NCBI GenBank assembly: GCA_035938395.1
Contig: DASZGY010000113.1
Span: 1-37,290, forward strand
Length of the DNA: 37,290 nucleotides
Direction: 5' to 3'
Source of the DNA: JALZAA01 sp035938395
GTDB lineage: Bacteria > Actinomycetota > Acidimicrobiia > IMCC26256 > JACDBD01
Of this stretch, positions 30,622-37,249 are shown in pieces. The position numbers and the translations under genes are program-made. The notes under the pieces were generated by a model, which saw only the letters and a list, made by a program, of their open reading frames with translations, ran no database searches and had not been told where the DNA came from. Within the stretch, counting starts at the first letter, position 1; each line of letters opens with the position of its first letter.

Positions 30622-31959
30622 AGCGAAGAGCGCGAAGAAGTCGCGTTCGCCGGGCTGGAGGTACCGGTCTTCGCCCCGCTGCATGTCGGGGAGGAGCTTG
30701 TGGCCCGCCACCGCGTTGGGGGCCGTCGGGTAGACCTGGTCGTACGTGAAGTACGACACCCACTGCGAGTTGATGTCGAGCTCCATGGCCCGGACGGCGC
30801 CCGCCCGCACGAGCACGTCCCCGAGCGTCTTGGCGTTGAGGCCGTTGCCCCCGACGTAGATGAGACCTCCGTTCGCGTCCACCCCGACCGCCGACCGCCA
30901 CACGAACACCTTGTTGCCGAGCGTGGCACCCCACTTGTTGTTCGTGTCGGAGTCGAGTCCGGGCACGGTCTGCCCGCCGTCGACCATGAGGTCGAGGTTC
31001 TGGCGGACCGTCTTGATCCTCGGATCCATCGCGAAGTCGCGCCCCCACATGCCCACGTTGGCGGTGCCGTCCTGGGTGATCACGAGTGACGCGGCCCCGT
31101 CGCGCAACGGCTTCACCATCTGTCCGTCCGTGTAGTAGCCACCGCGCGCGCCGTCCATCTTGAATCCCGAGTTGAACGCCGATACGAGGCCCGCGCGCTG
31201 GTCCTCCGGGATCTGGGAACCCCACGGGTTGGGGCCGCCGCCCGGCTCCTGGAGACCGGGGACGAACACGGTCCGCAAGAGCTTGGTGTCCATCCACGCG
31301 AGACCGGTCACGAGGCTGGTGTGGACCGGGTCGGGACGCATGAACGTCGTGTAGACGCTCGGCAGCCCCTGCACGGTGCGACCGGTCGGATGCCAGATCC
31401 CCTCATCCGGGAGCGGATCGGTGAACGGCTGCGCGTTCGGCGGCGGGTTGAGGTGTGCCGGGACGGGCGGAGCGGTCACCGCCGGCGTCTTCGGCCCGTT
31501 CGGCTTCTTGCCGACCGCTTCGGCCCCCGGCGCCGCCACCTTCGGGAGCCCGTGCGCGGGCCGGCCACCGACCGGCGGCGGGTGATTCGTGTACCACCAG
31601 TGCTCGATCCGGTTCACGATGCCGCGGCCGCCGTGATCGCTGAACCACTCGACGCTGCGGGCAGTCCACGGATCGGTGCCGGGGGCTGTCAGCGCATGGG
31701 CGTACGACCAGCCGGTGCCGACCATCAGCACGGCGGCGACCACCGCGAGGGCGCGCAGAATGAACCTGTGGCGCGGCGAACGCCGGGCGCGCCGATCCTT
31801 GCGCTTCTGCCGGCGGGTCAGCCCCCAAAAGCCGCCGTCAGACGCTCCAGACCCGGTCGTACGCCGGCCGCGCTTGCGGATGGTGACGTCGGTCGCGCTC
31901 GTCTCTTCCGTCCCGGGCCGATTTCCCTGCCGCTCGACCCGGACTCTAGGTGTGGCCAT
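30616..31959 (-). CDS. Membrane-anchored phosphodiester glycosidase-like (NAGPA/DUF2233 domain) protein
   Basis: A 447-aa protein: a basic cytosolic segment of about 65 residues, one membrane span (about 66-84), a Pro-rich extracytoplasmic linker (PPPVGGRPAHGLPKV..PPVPAHLNPPP), and a C-terminal domain of about 260 residues with AFNSGFKMDGARGGYYTDG, ASLVITQDGTANVGMWG, LMVDGGQTVPG and LGDVLVRAGAVRAMELDIN. These match the phosphodiester glycosidase (NAGPA) domain, which in bacteria probably acts on exopolysaccharide or teichoic-acid-like polymers; substrate unknown. ATG 31959 is preferred over upstream in-frame starts, which would overlap the next gene more deeply. It overlaps the upstream coiled-coil gene by 14 bases, suggesting co-translation. 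Confidence 0.83.
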   Translation of the reverse strand: MATPRVRVERQGNRPGTEETSATDVTIRKRGRRTTGSGASDGGFWGLTRRQKRKDRRARRSPRHRFILRALAVVAAVLMVGTGWSYAHALTAPGTDPWTARSVEWFSDHGGRGIVNRIEHWWYTNHPPPVGGRPAHGLPKVAAPGAEAVGKKPNGPKTPAVTAPPVPAHLNPPPNAQPFTDPLPDEGIWHPTGRTVQGLPSVYTTFMRPDPVHTSLVTGLAWMDTKLLRTVFVPGLQEPGGGPNPWGSQIPEDQRAGLVSAFNSGFKMDGARGGYYTDGQMVKPLRDGAASLVITQDGTANVGMWGRDFAMDPRIKTVRQNLDLMVDGGQTVPGLDSDTNNKWGATLGNKVFVWRSAVGVDANGGLIYVGGNGLNAKTLGDVLVRAGAVRAMELDINSQWVSYFTYDQVYPTAPNAVAGHKLLPDMQRGEDRYLQPGERDFFALFAR

Positions 31960-32458
31960 CCCTCGGTTCGTGGATGGACGGACGGCCGATGCCGTATGCC
32001 TCGCGGCGTGCCAGGTCGATCGCGTCCAGTCTGTCACGGATCCGGCGGTTGCCGTCGTCTGCGTCCTCGACCTGCGGTTCTGCCATATCGACTGCGAGCT
32101 CGCGTACCCGCACGGCGAGCTTCTCAGTCTCGATCACCCGGTATTTCAGCTCGACGACCGACTTGTGGCGTGCCTTGTCGGGCAGGCGTGACGCCTCCAC
32201 GAGCTTGCCGTCGATGGCGATCGCCTGCCGGTCGAGGTCCTCGGTCAGCGACTTGAGCTGGTCGATGGAGACACCGGCGCCCGCCCGGGCGACGACGCGG
32301 CGGGTCTCGTCGACGCCGCGATGGAGCCGCCGGTGGAGGATCGCGGCCTCGCTCTGCGAGACCCACCATCCGCGGGGCATGCCCGGGTGGCGGCGCCGCA
32401 TCCAGAGCACCAGCGCCACGGGGAGGAGCGGCAACCCGGCGAGGACCAACGGGTCCAT
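31946..32458 (-). CDS. Hypothetical membrane-anchored helical protein
   Basis: A 170-aa protein with an N-terminal membrane helix (DPLVLAGLPLLPVALVLWM, about 2-20), then a basic WWVSQSEAAILHRRLHRGVDETRRVVARAG segment and two long amphipathic helical stretches with coiled-coil character (SIDQLKSLTEDLDRQAIAIDGKLVEASRL; VVELKYRVIETEKLAVRVRELAVDMAE). I do not recognise the family. ATG 32458 is chosen because it begins the membrane helix; CACAGT plus six bases precedes it, a weak match to the leaderless motif. Its TAG overlaps the glycosidase-like gene by 14 bases, so both may act at the same membrane site. Confidence 0.7.
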   Translation of the reverse strand: MDPLVLAGLPLLPVALVLWMRRRHPGMPRGWWVSQSEAAILHRRLHRGVDETRRVVARAGAGVSIDQLKSLTEDLDRQAIAIDGKLVEASRLPDKARHKSVVELKYRVIETEKLAVRVRELAVDMAEPQVEDADDGNRRIRDRLDAIDLARREAYGIGRPSIHEPRDGHT

Positions 32459-32520
32459 GCCTCCACTGTGCCCGCGCGGTGTCGCCCGGTGCGAGTCGCC
32501 CCTTGTGGTGGCCGGCGGCC

Positions 32521-33474
32521 TCAATCCGCCGGGGTACTGCGCGTCATGCCCGCGCGCTCGCCCCGGCGCAGGAACTTCGTAGCCATCTTGCGGCTGGCCT
32601 CGTCGATCATCTCGTCGCCGAACATGACCGCACCCTTGCGCTCGCCGGGATCGCCTTCGGTGGTCGCCTTCTCGTACGCCGCGAGGAGATCGATGGCGTG
32701 GTCGAACTGCTCCTGCGTCGGCGTGAAGACCTCGTTGATCACCTTGACCTGATCGGGATGCAAGGCCCACTTGCCGTCGTACCCGAGGATGCGCGTGCGC
32801 ATCGCGTAGTCACGCAACGCGTCGAGCTCCCGGATCTTGAGGTACGGGCCGTCGATCACCTGGAGGCCGTTGGCCCGGCCGGCCATGAGGATCTTCGAGA
32901 ACACGTAATGGAAGTGGTCACCCGGATACTCGGGGATCTGCACGCCGCCGGTGAGGACGGGCATCTCGGTCGACGCCGCGAAATCGGCGGGCCCGAAGAC
33001 GATGGTCTCCAGCCGGGGCGAGGCGGCGCAGATCTCCTCGACGTTGATGAGGCCGCGCGCCGTCTCGATCTGCGGCTCGATGCCGACCTGGCTCTTCCGG
33101 CCGGTGGTCTCCTCGATCTGGGTGAGGAGCATGTCGAGCGCCTGCACGTCGGCGGCCGACTGCACTTTGGGGAGCATGAGCTCGTCGAGCCGCTCGGACG
33201 AGTTCTCGACGACGTGGATGACGTCGCGGTACGTCCACTTCGTGTCCCACGCGTTGACGCGCACGCAGAGCACAACGTCGCCCCAGTCGAGGTCGTTGAT
33301 GGCCTTCACGACCTTGTCGCGGGCGGCTTCCTTCTCGAGGGGCGCGACGGCGTCCTCGAGGTCGAGGAAGACCATGTCGGCACCGAGGTTGGGCGCCTTG
33401 CCCAGCATCTTCTCGCTGGACCCGGGCACCGAGAGGCAGGAACGGCGGGGCAGGTTGCGCGAGCGCTCGGACAT
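32521..33474 (-). CDS. mcl: L-malyl-CoA/beta-methylmalyl-CoA lyase (CitE-like)
   Basis: A 317-aa HpcH/HpaI-aldolase-type CoA lyase. N-terminal RRSCLSVPGSSEKMLGKAPNLGADMVFLDLEDAVAP, metal and CoA-region blocks RVNAWDTKWTYRDV, MLPKVQSAADV, GIEPQIETARGLINVEEI and FGPADFAAS, and C-terminal GYDGKWALHPDQV match Mcl1, which cleaves beta-methylmalyl-CoA to glyoxylate and propionyl-CoA and makes or splits malyl-CoA. Length equals the Rhodobacter enzyme. Generic CitE or a thioesterase variant is less likely given mcd nearby. ATG 33474 has no Shine-Dalgarno site; a palindromic divergent promoter lies just upstream. The gap 32459-32520 after its stop has nothing I recognise. Confidence 0.87.
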   Translation of the reverse strand: MSERSRNLPRRSCLSVPGSSEKMLGKAPNLGADMVFLDLEDAVAPLEKEAARDKVVKAINDLDWGDVVLCVRVNAWDTKWTYRDVIHVVENSSERLDELMLPKVQSAADVQALDMLLTQIEETTGRKSQVGIEPQIETARGLINVEEICAASPRLETIVFGPADFAASTEMPVLTGGVQIPEYPGDHFHYVFSKILMAGRANGLQVIDGPYLKIRELDALRDYAMRTRILGYDGKWALHPDQVKVINEVFTPTQEQFDHAIDLLAAYEKATTEGDPGERKGAVMFGDEMIDEASRKMATKFLRRGERAGMTRSTPAD

Positions 33475-33481
33475 GGCAGCT

Positions 33482-33499
33482 GAGCGTAGCTATACGCTC
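33482..33499. promoter_or_regulatory. Perfect palindrome with two back-to-back -10 elements
   Basis: GAGCGTA (33482-33488) and TACGCTC (33493-33499) flank GCTA, an 18-bp inverted repeat in the 30-base gap between divergent mcl and the metallo-hydrolase gene. Reading right, TACGCT (33493-33498) plus six bases reaches GTG 33505. Reading left, TACGCT (33488-33483) plus eight bases reaches ATG 33474. Both genes lack Shine-Dalgarno sites. It may be a symmetric bidirectional promoter and/or an operator. Confidence 0.6.
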
Positions 33500-33504
33500 G
33501 GCGC

Positions 33505-34347
33505 GTGGCGCAATCCGCTCCACCCCGCACGCTGCACGAACTCGCGGACGGCGTGTACGTCTGGCTCCAGCCCGGCGGCGAGTCGGGGGTGAGCAACGCG
33601 GGCGTGATCGTCGACGACGACGGCGTGACGATCGTCGACACGATGATGGTCCGCTCGCAGTGGGAGCCGTTCGCCGACGCGGTGAAGGCGCTCGACCTGC
33701 CGATGCGGCGAATCGTGCTCACTCACGGCCACATCGACCACGTCGGCGGCACGAAGGCATTCCCGCACGCGGGCGTGTTCGCGTCACCGCAGACGAGCGA
33801 AGTGCTCGACCAGCACATGCCCATCGACGCGTACAAGACGTTCATGAGCGCGTTCGAGGAGGAGTTCGACGACCTCGCCGAGCTCGGGACCCGACCCGCG
33901 ACGCACCTGATCGACGGGGCCGCGTCGCTGACCCCCCGCGTCGAGGTCCTCCCGGCGAGCGGCCACACCGAGGGCGACGTGATCGTGCTCGTCGCCGACG
34001 CCGACGTGTGCTTCCCGGGCGACCTCTGCTTCTTCGGCGTGACCCCGCTCGCGTTCCAGGGCGACCCGGCGAAGTGGGCCGACGTGCTGGAGGCGGTCGT
34101 CGACCTCGCCGACACGATCGTCCCCGGCCACGGTCCGGTGGGCGGCGAGCGCGAGGTGCGCGAGCTCCAGGCCTACCTGCGTGCGTGCGTCGACGCGAAG
34201 GGCGACCCGAACGCGATCCCACCCGGCCCGTGGGACTCGTGGCTCGAGCGCGACCGCGACGCCATCAACGTCGAGCGCGCCGCGCTCCTCGCCGAAGGCC
34301 GCGACGAGATGCCCCCGAGCATGCTGAAGGCGATCGGCTTCGGTTAG
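33505..34347 (+). CDS. MBL-fold metallo-hydrolase
   Basis: A 280-aa metallo-beta-lactamase-fold protein. Motif 1 is THGHIDHVGG (H74, H76, D78, H79), followed by PASGHTEGD (third His), CFPGDLCFF (bridging Asp) and VPGHGPVG (last His), so the dinuclear metal site is complete. It resembles the glyoxalase II/quorum-lactonase-like cyclase group; substrate unknown. GTG 33505 follows TACGCT and six bases, implying a leaderless mRNA. It shares a divergent promoter with mcl, which may mean a link to CoA-ester metabolism, but that is guesswork. Its 3' end is 7 bases from the convergent dienelactone hydrolase. Confidence 0.87.
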   Translation: MAQSAPPRTLHELADGVYVWLQPGGESGVSNAGVIVDDDGVTIVDTMMVRSQWEPFADAVKALDLPMRRIVLTHGHIDHVGGTKAFPHAGVFASPQTSEVLDQHMPIDAYKTFMSAFEEEFDDLAELGTRPATHLIDGAASLTPRVEVLPASGHTEGDVIVLVADADVCFPGDLCFFGVTPLAFQGDPAKWADVLEAVVDLADTIVPGHGPVGGEREVRELQAYLRACVDAKGDPNAIPPGPWDSWLERDRDAINVERAALLAEGRDEMPPSMLKAIGFG

Positions 34348-34354
34348 ACCCGCC

Positions 34355-35047
34355 TCAGCCCAAGTGGCGGCGGAAGAACGCGATCGTGCGCTCCCACGCG
34401 GTCTGCGAGTGCTCTTCGTGGAAGACGTCGGGACGGTGGTGGTTCGTGAACGCGTGACCGACGCCGGTGTACGTGTAGAACTCGACCTCTTTGCCCAGGC
34501 CTTCGAGCTCCTCTTCGAGCTTGCGCACCGACTCGGGGTCGGCGAAGTCGTCCTCGTCGGCGTAGTGCCCCTGCACCGCCGCCTGGAGCTCGGAGTAGTC
34601 GGGCTGCGCGGCCGGCCAGGGGATGATCCCGTAGTAGGACACGACGGCCTTCACCGCGTCGGGCCGGAGCGTGCCGAGCCACAGCGCGAGGCCGCCGCCC
34701 ATGCAGAAGCCGACGACACCCACGCCATCGCTCGTCACCGCATCGTTGGTCGTCAGGTAGTCGACGGCGCCGGCCATGTCCTTGGCCGCTTGCTCGATGT
34801 TGAGCGACATCATGAGCTGGCCGGCCTCGTCCGCCTTGGGGGGCGCAGTCGACTCGCCGTGGTACAGGTCGGGCGCCAGCGCGACGAAACCCTCCGTCGC
34901 GTACCGGTCGCAGACCTCTTTGATCTGCTGATTGAGGCCCCACCACTCCTGGATCACGACGACGCCCGGACCGCTCCCGGCCTCCGGCATCGCGACGTAG
35001 CCCTCCGCCTGACCGCCGTTGCTCGGGAACGTGACCATCTCGCCCAT
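34355..35047 (-). CDS. Dienelactone hydrolase family protein
   Basis: A 230-aa alpha/beta-hydrolase of the dienelactone hydrolase type, with a Cys nucleophile: VVGFCMGGGLAL (C115), acid region YADEDDFAD (D164/D166) and H198 in YTGVGHAF; VVVIQEWWGLN (about 30-40) is the usual oxyanion region. Such enzymes open dienelactones in chlorocatechol degradation or hydrolyse other esters; the substrate is not evident. ATG 35047 overlaps the PPOX stop (TGATG), so the two are coupled. The longer open frame to 35704 runs through the upstream gene and is not real. Confidence 0.9.
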   Translation of the reverse strand: MGEMVTFPSNGGQAEGYVAMPEAGSGPGVVVIQEWWGLNQQIKEVCDRYATEGFVALAPDLYHGESTAPPKADEAGQLMMSLNIEQAAKDMAGAVDYLTTNDAVTSDGVGVVGFCMGGGLALWLGTLRPDAVKAVVSYYGIIPWPAAQPDYSELQAAVQGHYADEDDFADPESVRKLEEELEGLGKEVEFYTYTGVGHAFTNHHRPDVFHEEHSQTAWERTIAFFRRHLG

Positions 35048-35508
35048 CAGTACGCACCCCCCAGCTTGCTGTGGTCCCAGCTCAGGACCTTGTCCGGCTT
35101 CACGACGATCACGACGCGCTTGGCGCCCATGGCCTGCACACCTTCGCGGACCGTGTCGTTCAGCGGTCCCCAGTAGCGCTCGTAGACGGCTTCGCCGTAA
35201 CGCAACACGTCGTCCCGATCGTCGACGATCTCGGCCTGACCCTGGATCGAGACGCCCTTCAGCTGCTCGTACACCTCGCCCGTCGCCACGAGCACCGTCA
35301 GGCGCGGGTCGCGCCGCAGGTTGATGATCTTCTGCGACTTGCCGTAGGTCCAGAACGCGATCTCGCCGTCCTGCATCGCGTACCACATCGTCACGAGATG
35401 CGGCGTGCCATCGGCGTTGATCGACGCAACCTGGAGGTCGCGCCCGGCTTCGAGGAAGGCGCTGATCTCCTCGTCGCTCATCTTGATGGCGTCGCGCCGG
35501 CCGGCCAC
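35047..35508 (-). CDS. PPOX (pyridoxamine phosphate oxidase-like, FDOR) family protein
   Basis: A 153-aa split-barrel protein of the PPOX/F420-dependent reductase-B type common in actinobacteria: MSDEEISAFLEAGRDLQVASINADGTPHLVTMWY, then FWTYGKSQKIINLRRDPRLTVLVATGE, and VKPDKVLSWDHSKLGG. Cofactor (FMN, F420 or heme) cannot be settled from sequence; the R-rich QKIINLRRDPR strand fits F420/FMN phosphate binding. GTG 35508 starts after TAGTGT and six bases, a leaderless promoter; ATG 35481 is an alternative, but the MAGRRDAIKM extension is familiar in relatives. The gene is coupled to the dienelactone hydrolase and is divergent from the gene at 35544. Confidence 0.88.
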   Translation of the reverse strand: MAGRRDAIKMSDEEISAFLEAGRDLQVASINADGTPHLVTMWYAMQDGEIAFWTYGKSQKIINLRRDPRLTVLVATGEVYEQLKGVSIQGQAEIVDDRDDVLRYGEAVYERYWGPLNDTVREGVQAMGAKRVVIVVKPDKVLSWDHSKLGGAY

Positions 35509-35514
35509 ATGCGC

Positions 35515-35520
35515 ACACTA
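35515..35520 (-). promoter_or_regulatory. Leaderless -10 TAGTGT for the PPOX gene
   Basis: Minus-strand TAGTGT, six bases (GCGCAT), then GTG 35508. No Shine-Dalgarno site. Confidence 0.58.
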
Positions 35521-35531
35521 CCGCCGCGCTA

Positions 35532-35537
35532 TACCTT
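35532..35537 (+). promoter_or_regulatory. Leaderless -10 TACCTT for the 35544 gene
   Basis: TACCTT, six bases (TCGACC), then GTG 35544, in a divergent gap of only 35 bases from the PPOX start. No Shine-Dalgarno site. Confidence 0.58.
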
Positions 35538-35543
35538 TCGACC

Positions 35544-36023
35544 GTGGCGAAGAACCCCGACCCGTCGCTCAAGCTCACGAGCTTGAAGGGCGTCACGCGG
35601 ACACTCGACGACTGGTCGACGATGTTCCACCTGACGCTCGTCATCCTGCCGGCGCGGCCCGAGGCGTCCGCGTGGCTTCCCGTCGCGCGACGGATCTTCC
35701 GCACGTTCCGCGACGCCGACTGCCGGACTGCCTACTGCGTTCCCGGTCCGCCGGAGGTGGCGCGCCGCGTGCTCGCCGACGCCGCCGACGAGGCACTCGT
35801 CTTCGTCGACCCGGACCGCACGCTCATCGAGAGCCTCGGCCTCGAACGTCTGCCGGCGTTCGTGCACCTGCGCCAGGACACGACGCTCGTCGCCGCGGCC
35901 GAAGGATGGGACCCGCGCGACTGGCAGCGCGTCGCGCGCGAGGTCGGCAAGGCGATGGCGTGGACGGTGCCCGAGGTCACCGGCGCCGGCGACCCGCCCG
36001 CCGCTCCGGGCTGGCCGGCCTGA
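35544..36023 (+). CDS. Conserved actinobacterial protein, thioredoxin-fold-like
   Basis: A 159-aa soluble protein. After DPSLKLTSLKGVTRTLDDWSTMFHLTLVILP, the strand-helix order (VARRIFRTFRDADCRTAYCV; DEALVFVDPDRTLIESLGLERLPAFVHLRQD) resembles thioredoxin/AhpC-type folds, with the cis-Pro-like LERLPAFVHL near 105. No CXXC is present; Cys residues occur at about 60 and 65. I recall this as a widespread actinobacterial protein of unknown role, ending GDPPAAPGWPA. Leaderless GTG start; divergent from the PPOX gene. Confidence 0.78.
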   Translation: MAKNPDPSLKLTSLKGVTRTLDDWSTMFHLTLVILPARPEASAWLPVARRIFRTFRDADCRTAYCVPGPPEVARRVLADAADEALVFVDPDRTLIESLGLERLPAFVHLRQDTTLVAAAEGWDPRDWQRVAREVGKAMAWTVPEVTGAGDPPAAPGWPA

Positions 36024-36113
36024 TTCGCGCCTGACCAATTTGGGTCTCATCTCCGCGAATCCCCTCTGACCAGCCCGTTCGCTGCGGGGTGGCATCGGCT
36101 TTTGGCATCGGTC

Positions 36114-36238
36114 TAGGGTGCCCCGATCCCGCACGTCCTGAGTGATCGGTGGCGTACGGGTTCGTTGTTTTTCGACCGGTCTCGAAAGGCAACGCTCGAT
36201 CCCGGCTGCATGGCGGAAACAGCCAAGGAGATCTCTAC
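36114..36238 (+). promoter_or_regulatory. Long 5' leader with hairpin before NlpC/P60 gene
   Basis: TAGGGT (36114-36119) could be a -10, giving a leader of about 113 bases, unlike the leaderless neighbours. The leader holds GGCTG and CAGCC arms (GGCTGCATGGCGGAAACAGCC, ending at 36224) directly before the Shine-Dalgarno AAGGAG (36225-36230). Cell-wall NlpC/P60 genes in actinobacteria often carry c-di-AMP (ydaO) riboswitches, but I do not see the ydaO conserved blocks. The rest of the gap from 36024 shows nothing recognisable. Confidence 0.35.
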
Positions 36239-37213
36239 ATGAAATTCCGGCCTACCCGGATCCTGGCCGCACTCATGTTCGGCGTGGCGCTCACCCTCTT
36301 GCTCCCCGGATACGCGCCCGCCCAACCCACCACCGACATCCACGCGAAGGCGGCCCAGCTCGAAAAAGACCTGAACGCCGCCAACCAGAAGGTCGAGACG
36401 CTCGGGGAACAGCTCCAAGCGGCCCAGGCGAAGGTCGACGACGCCGAGGCGCGCGTCAAGGTCGCCCAGGACGGGATCAACCGCATCAAGTCGATGATCA
36501 ACGGGCGAGCGGCGTCGATCTACAAGCGCGCCGGTGCGGCCGGCCCCTTCGATGCGCTCAACGCCCAGGACGCGCAGGATCTCACCACCCGCTCGAAGTA
36601 CACCGACCTGGCCAATAGCAACGACCAGTCGCTCGTCGCGCAGCTCGCCGCGACACGTGCCGATCTCGACAAGGCCCGCGCCGACGCCGCGGCCGAGCGC
36701 GACTCCGTTGCCGCCGCCAAGGCGGACGCCGACTCCGCCGCGTCGGAGCAACAGAAGCTGCTCGACCAGGTCAAGGGCGACATCGCGACCGAGCTGCGGA
36801 GCCAGACCGCATCCCGCGCGGCAGGGGCGACCGGCGGGCCTCCGCCAATCGGGAACGGTGGCGCCGGCGCCGCGGCCGCGTTCGCACAGGCGCAGGTGGG
36901 CAAGTCGTACTGCAACACCGGCGCGCGGTTCGGCCCCGACTGCTTCGACTGCTCGGGCCTGACGACGAGCTCCTGGCGGGCGGGCGGGCTCAGCATCCCG
37001 ACGACGTCCGGCGCGCAGGGCAGCGCGTTCCCGCACGTCGACCTCGGCTCACTCCAGCCCGGTGACCTGATCACCACGAGCAGCTGGAGCGCGCACGTCG
37101 GGATATGGGTCGGGGGCGGCTACGTGCACGCCACGAGCTACAGCAACAACCCCAACGCGGTGAAGTTCGTCGGCGGGACGAGCAGCGTCGTGGACGCCGT
37201 CCGTCCCGGCTAG
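36239..37213 (+). CDS. Secreted NlpC/P60 peptidoglycan hydrolase
   Basis: A 324-aa exported peptidoglycan endopeptidase: signal peptide (basic MKFRPTR, hydrophobic 8-22, cleavage near 28), two long coiled-coil helices (about 33-90 and 120-190) as in RipA/PcsB-type hydrolases, a Gly/Pro linker (194-210), and an NlpC/P60 domain with catalytic C238 in FDCSGL, H286 in SAHVGIW and H297 in YVHAT. It would cut the D-Glu-diaminopimelate peptide bond during growth or division. Cys225 and Cys235 may form a disulfide. ATG 36239 with AAGGAG eight bases upstream is the right start; the earlier open frame is leader RNA. Confidence 0.93.
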   Translation: MKFRPTRILAALMFGVALTLLLPGYAPAQPTTDIHAKAAQLEKDLNAANQKVETLGEQLQAAQAKVDDAEARVKVAQDGINRIKSMINGRAASIYKRAGAAGPFDALNAQDAQDLTTRSKYTDLANSNDQSLVAQLAATRADLDKARADAAAERDSVAAAKADADSAASEQQKLLDQVKGDIATELRSQTASRAAGATGGPPPIGNGGAGAAAAFAQAQVGKSYCNTGARFGPDCFDCSGLTTSSWRAGGLSIPTTSGAQGSAFPHVDLGSLQPGDLITTSSWSAHVGIWVGGGYVHATSYSNNPNAVKFVGGTSSVVDAVRPG

Positions 37214-37229
37214 CCGACACGCCCGCCGG

Positions 37230-37249
37230 CCGGCCGTACCATCGGCCGG
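37230..37249 (+). terminator. GC hairpin between NlpC/P60 and selD
   Basis: CCGGCCG (37230-37236) and CGGCCGG (37243-37249) pair across TACCAT. The loop hexamer TACCAT plus six bases leads to GTG 37249, so the same bases may be a -10 and the hairpin may terminate the upstream transcript or control the next gene. No T tract. Confidence 0.45.

Noticed and set aside
36114..36238. ydaO (c-di-AMP) or GEMM (c-di-GMP) riboswitch
   Set aside because: Plausible by gene neighbour, but the conserved blocks of either class are not visible; kept only as an unclassified leader.
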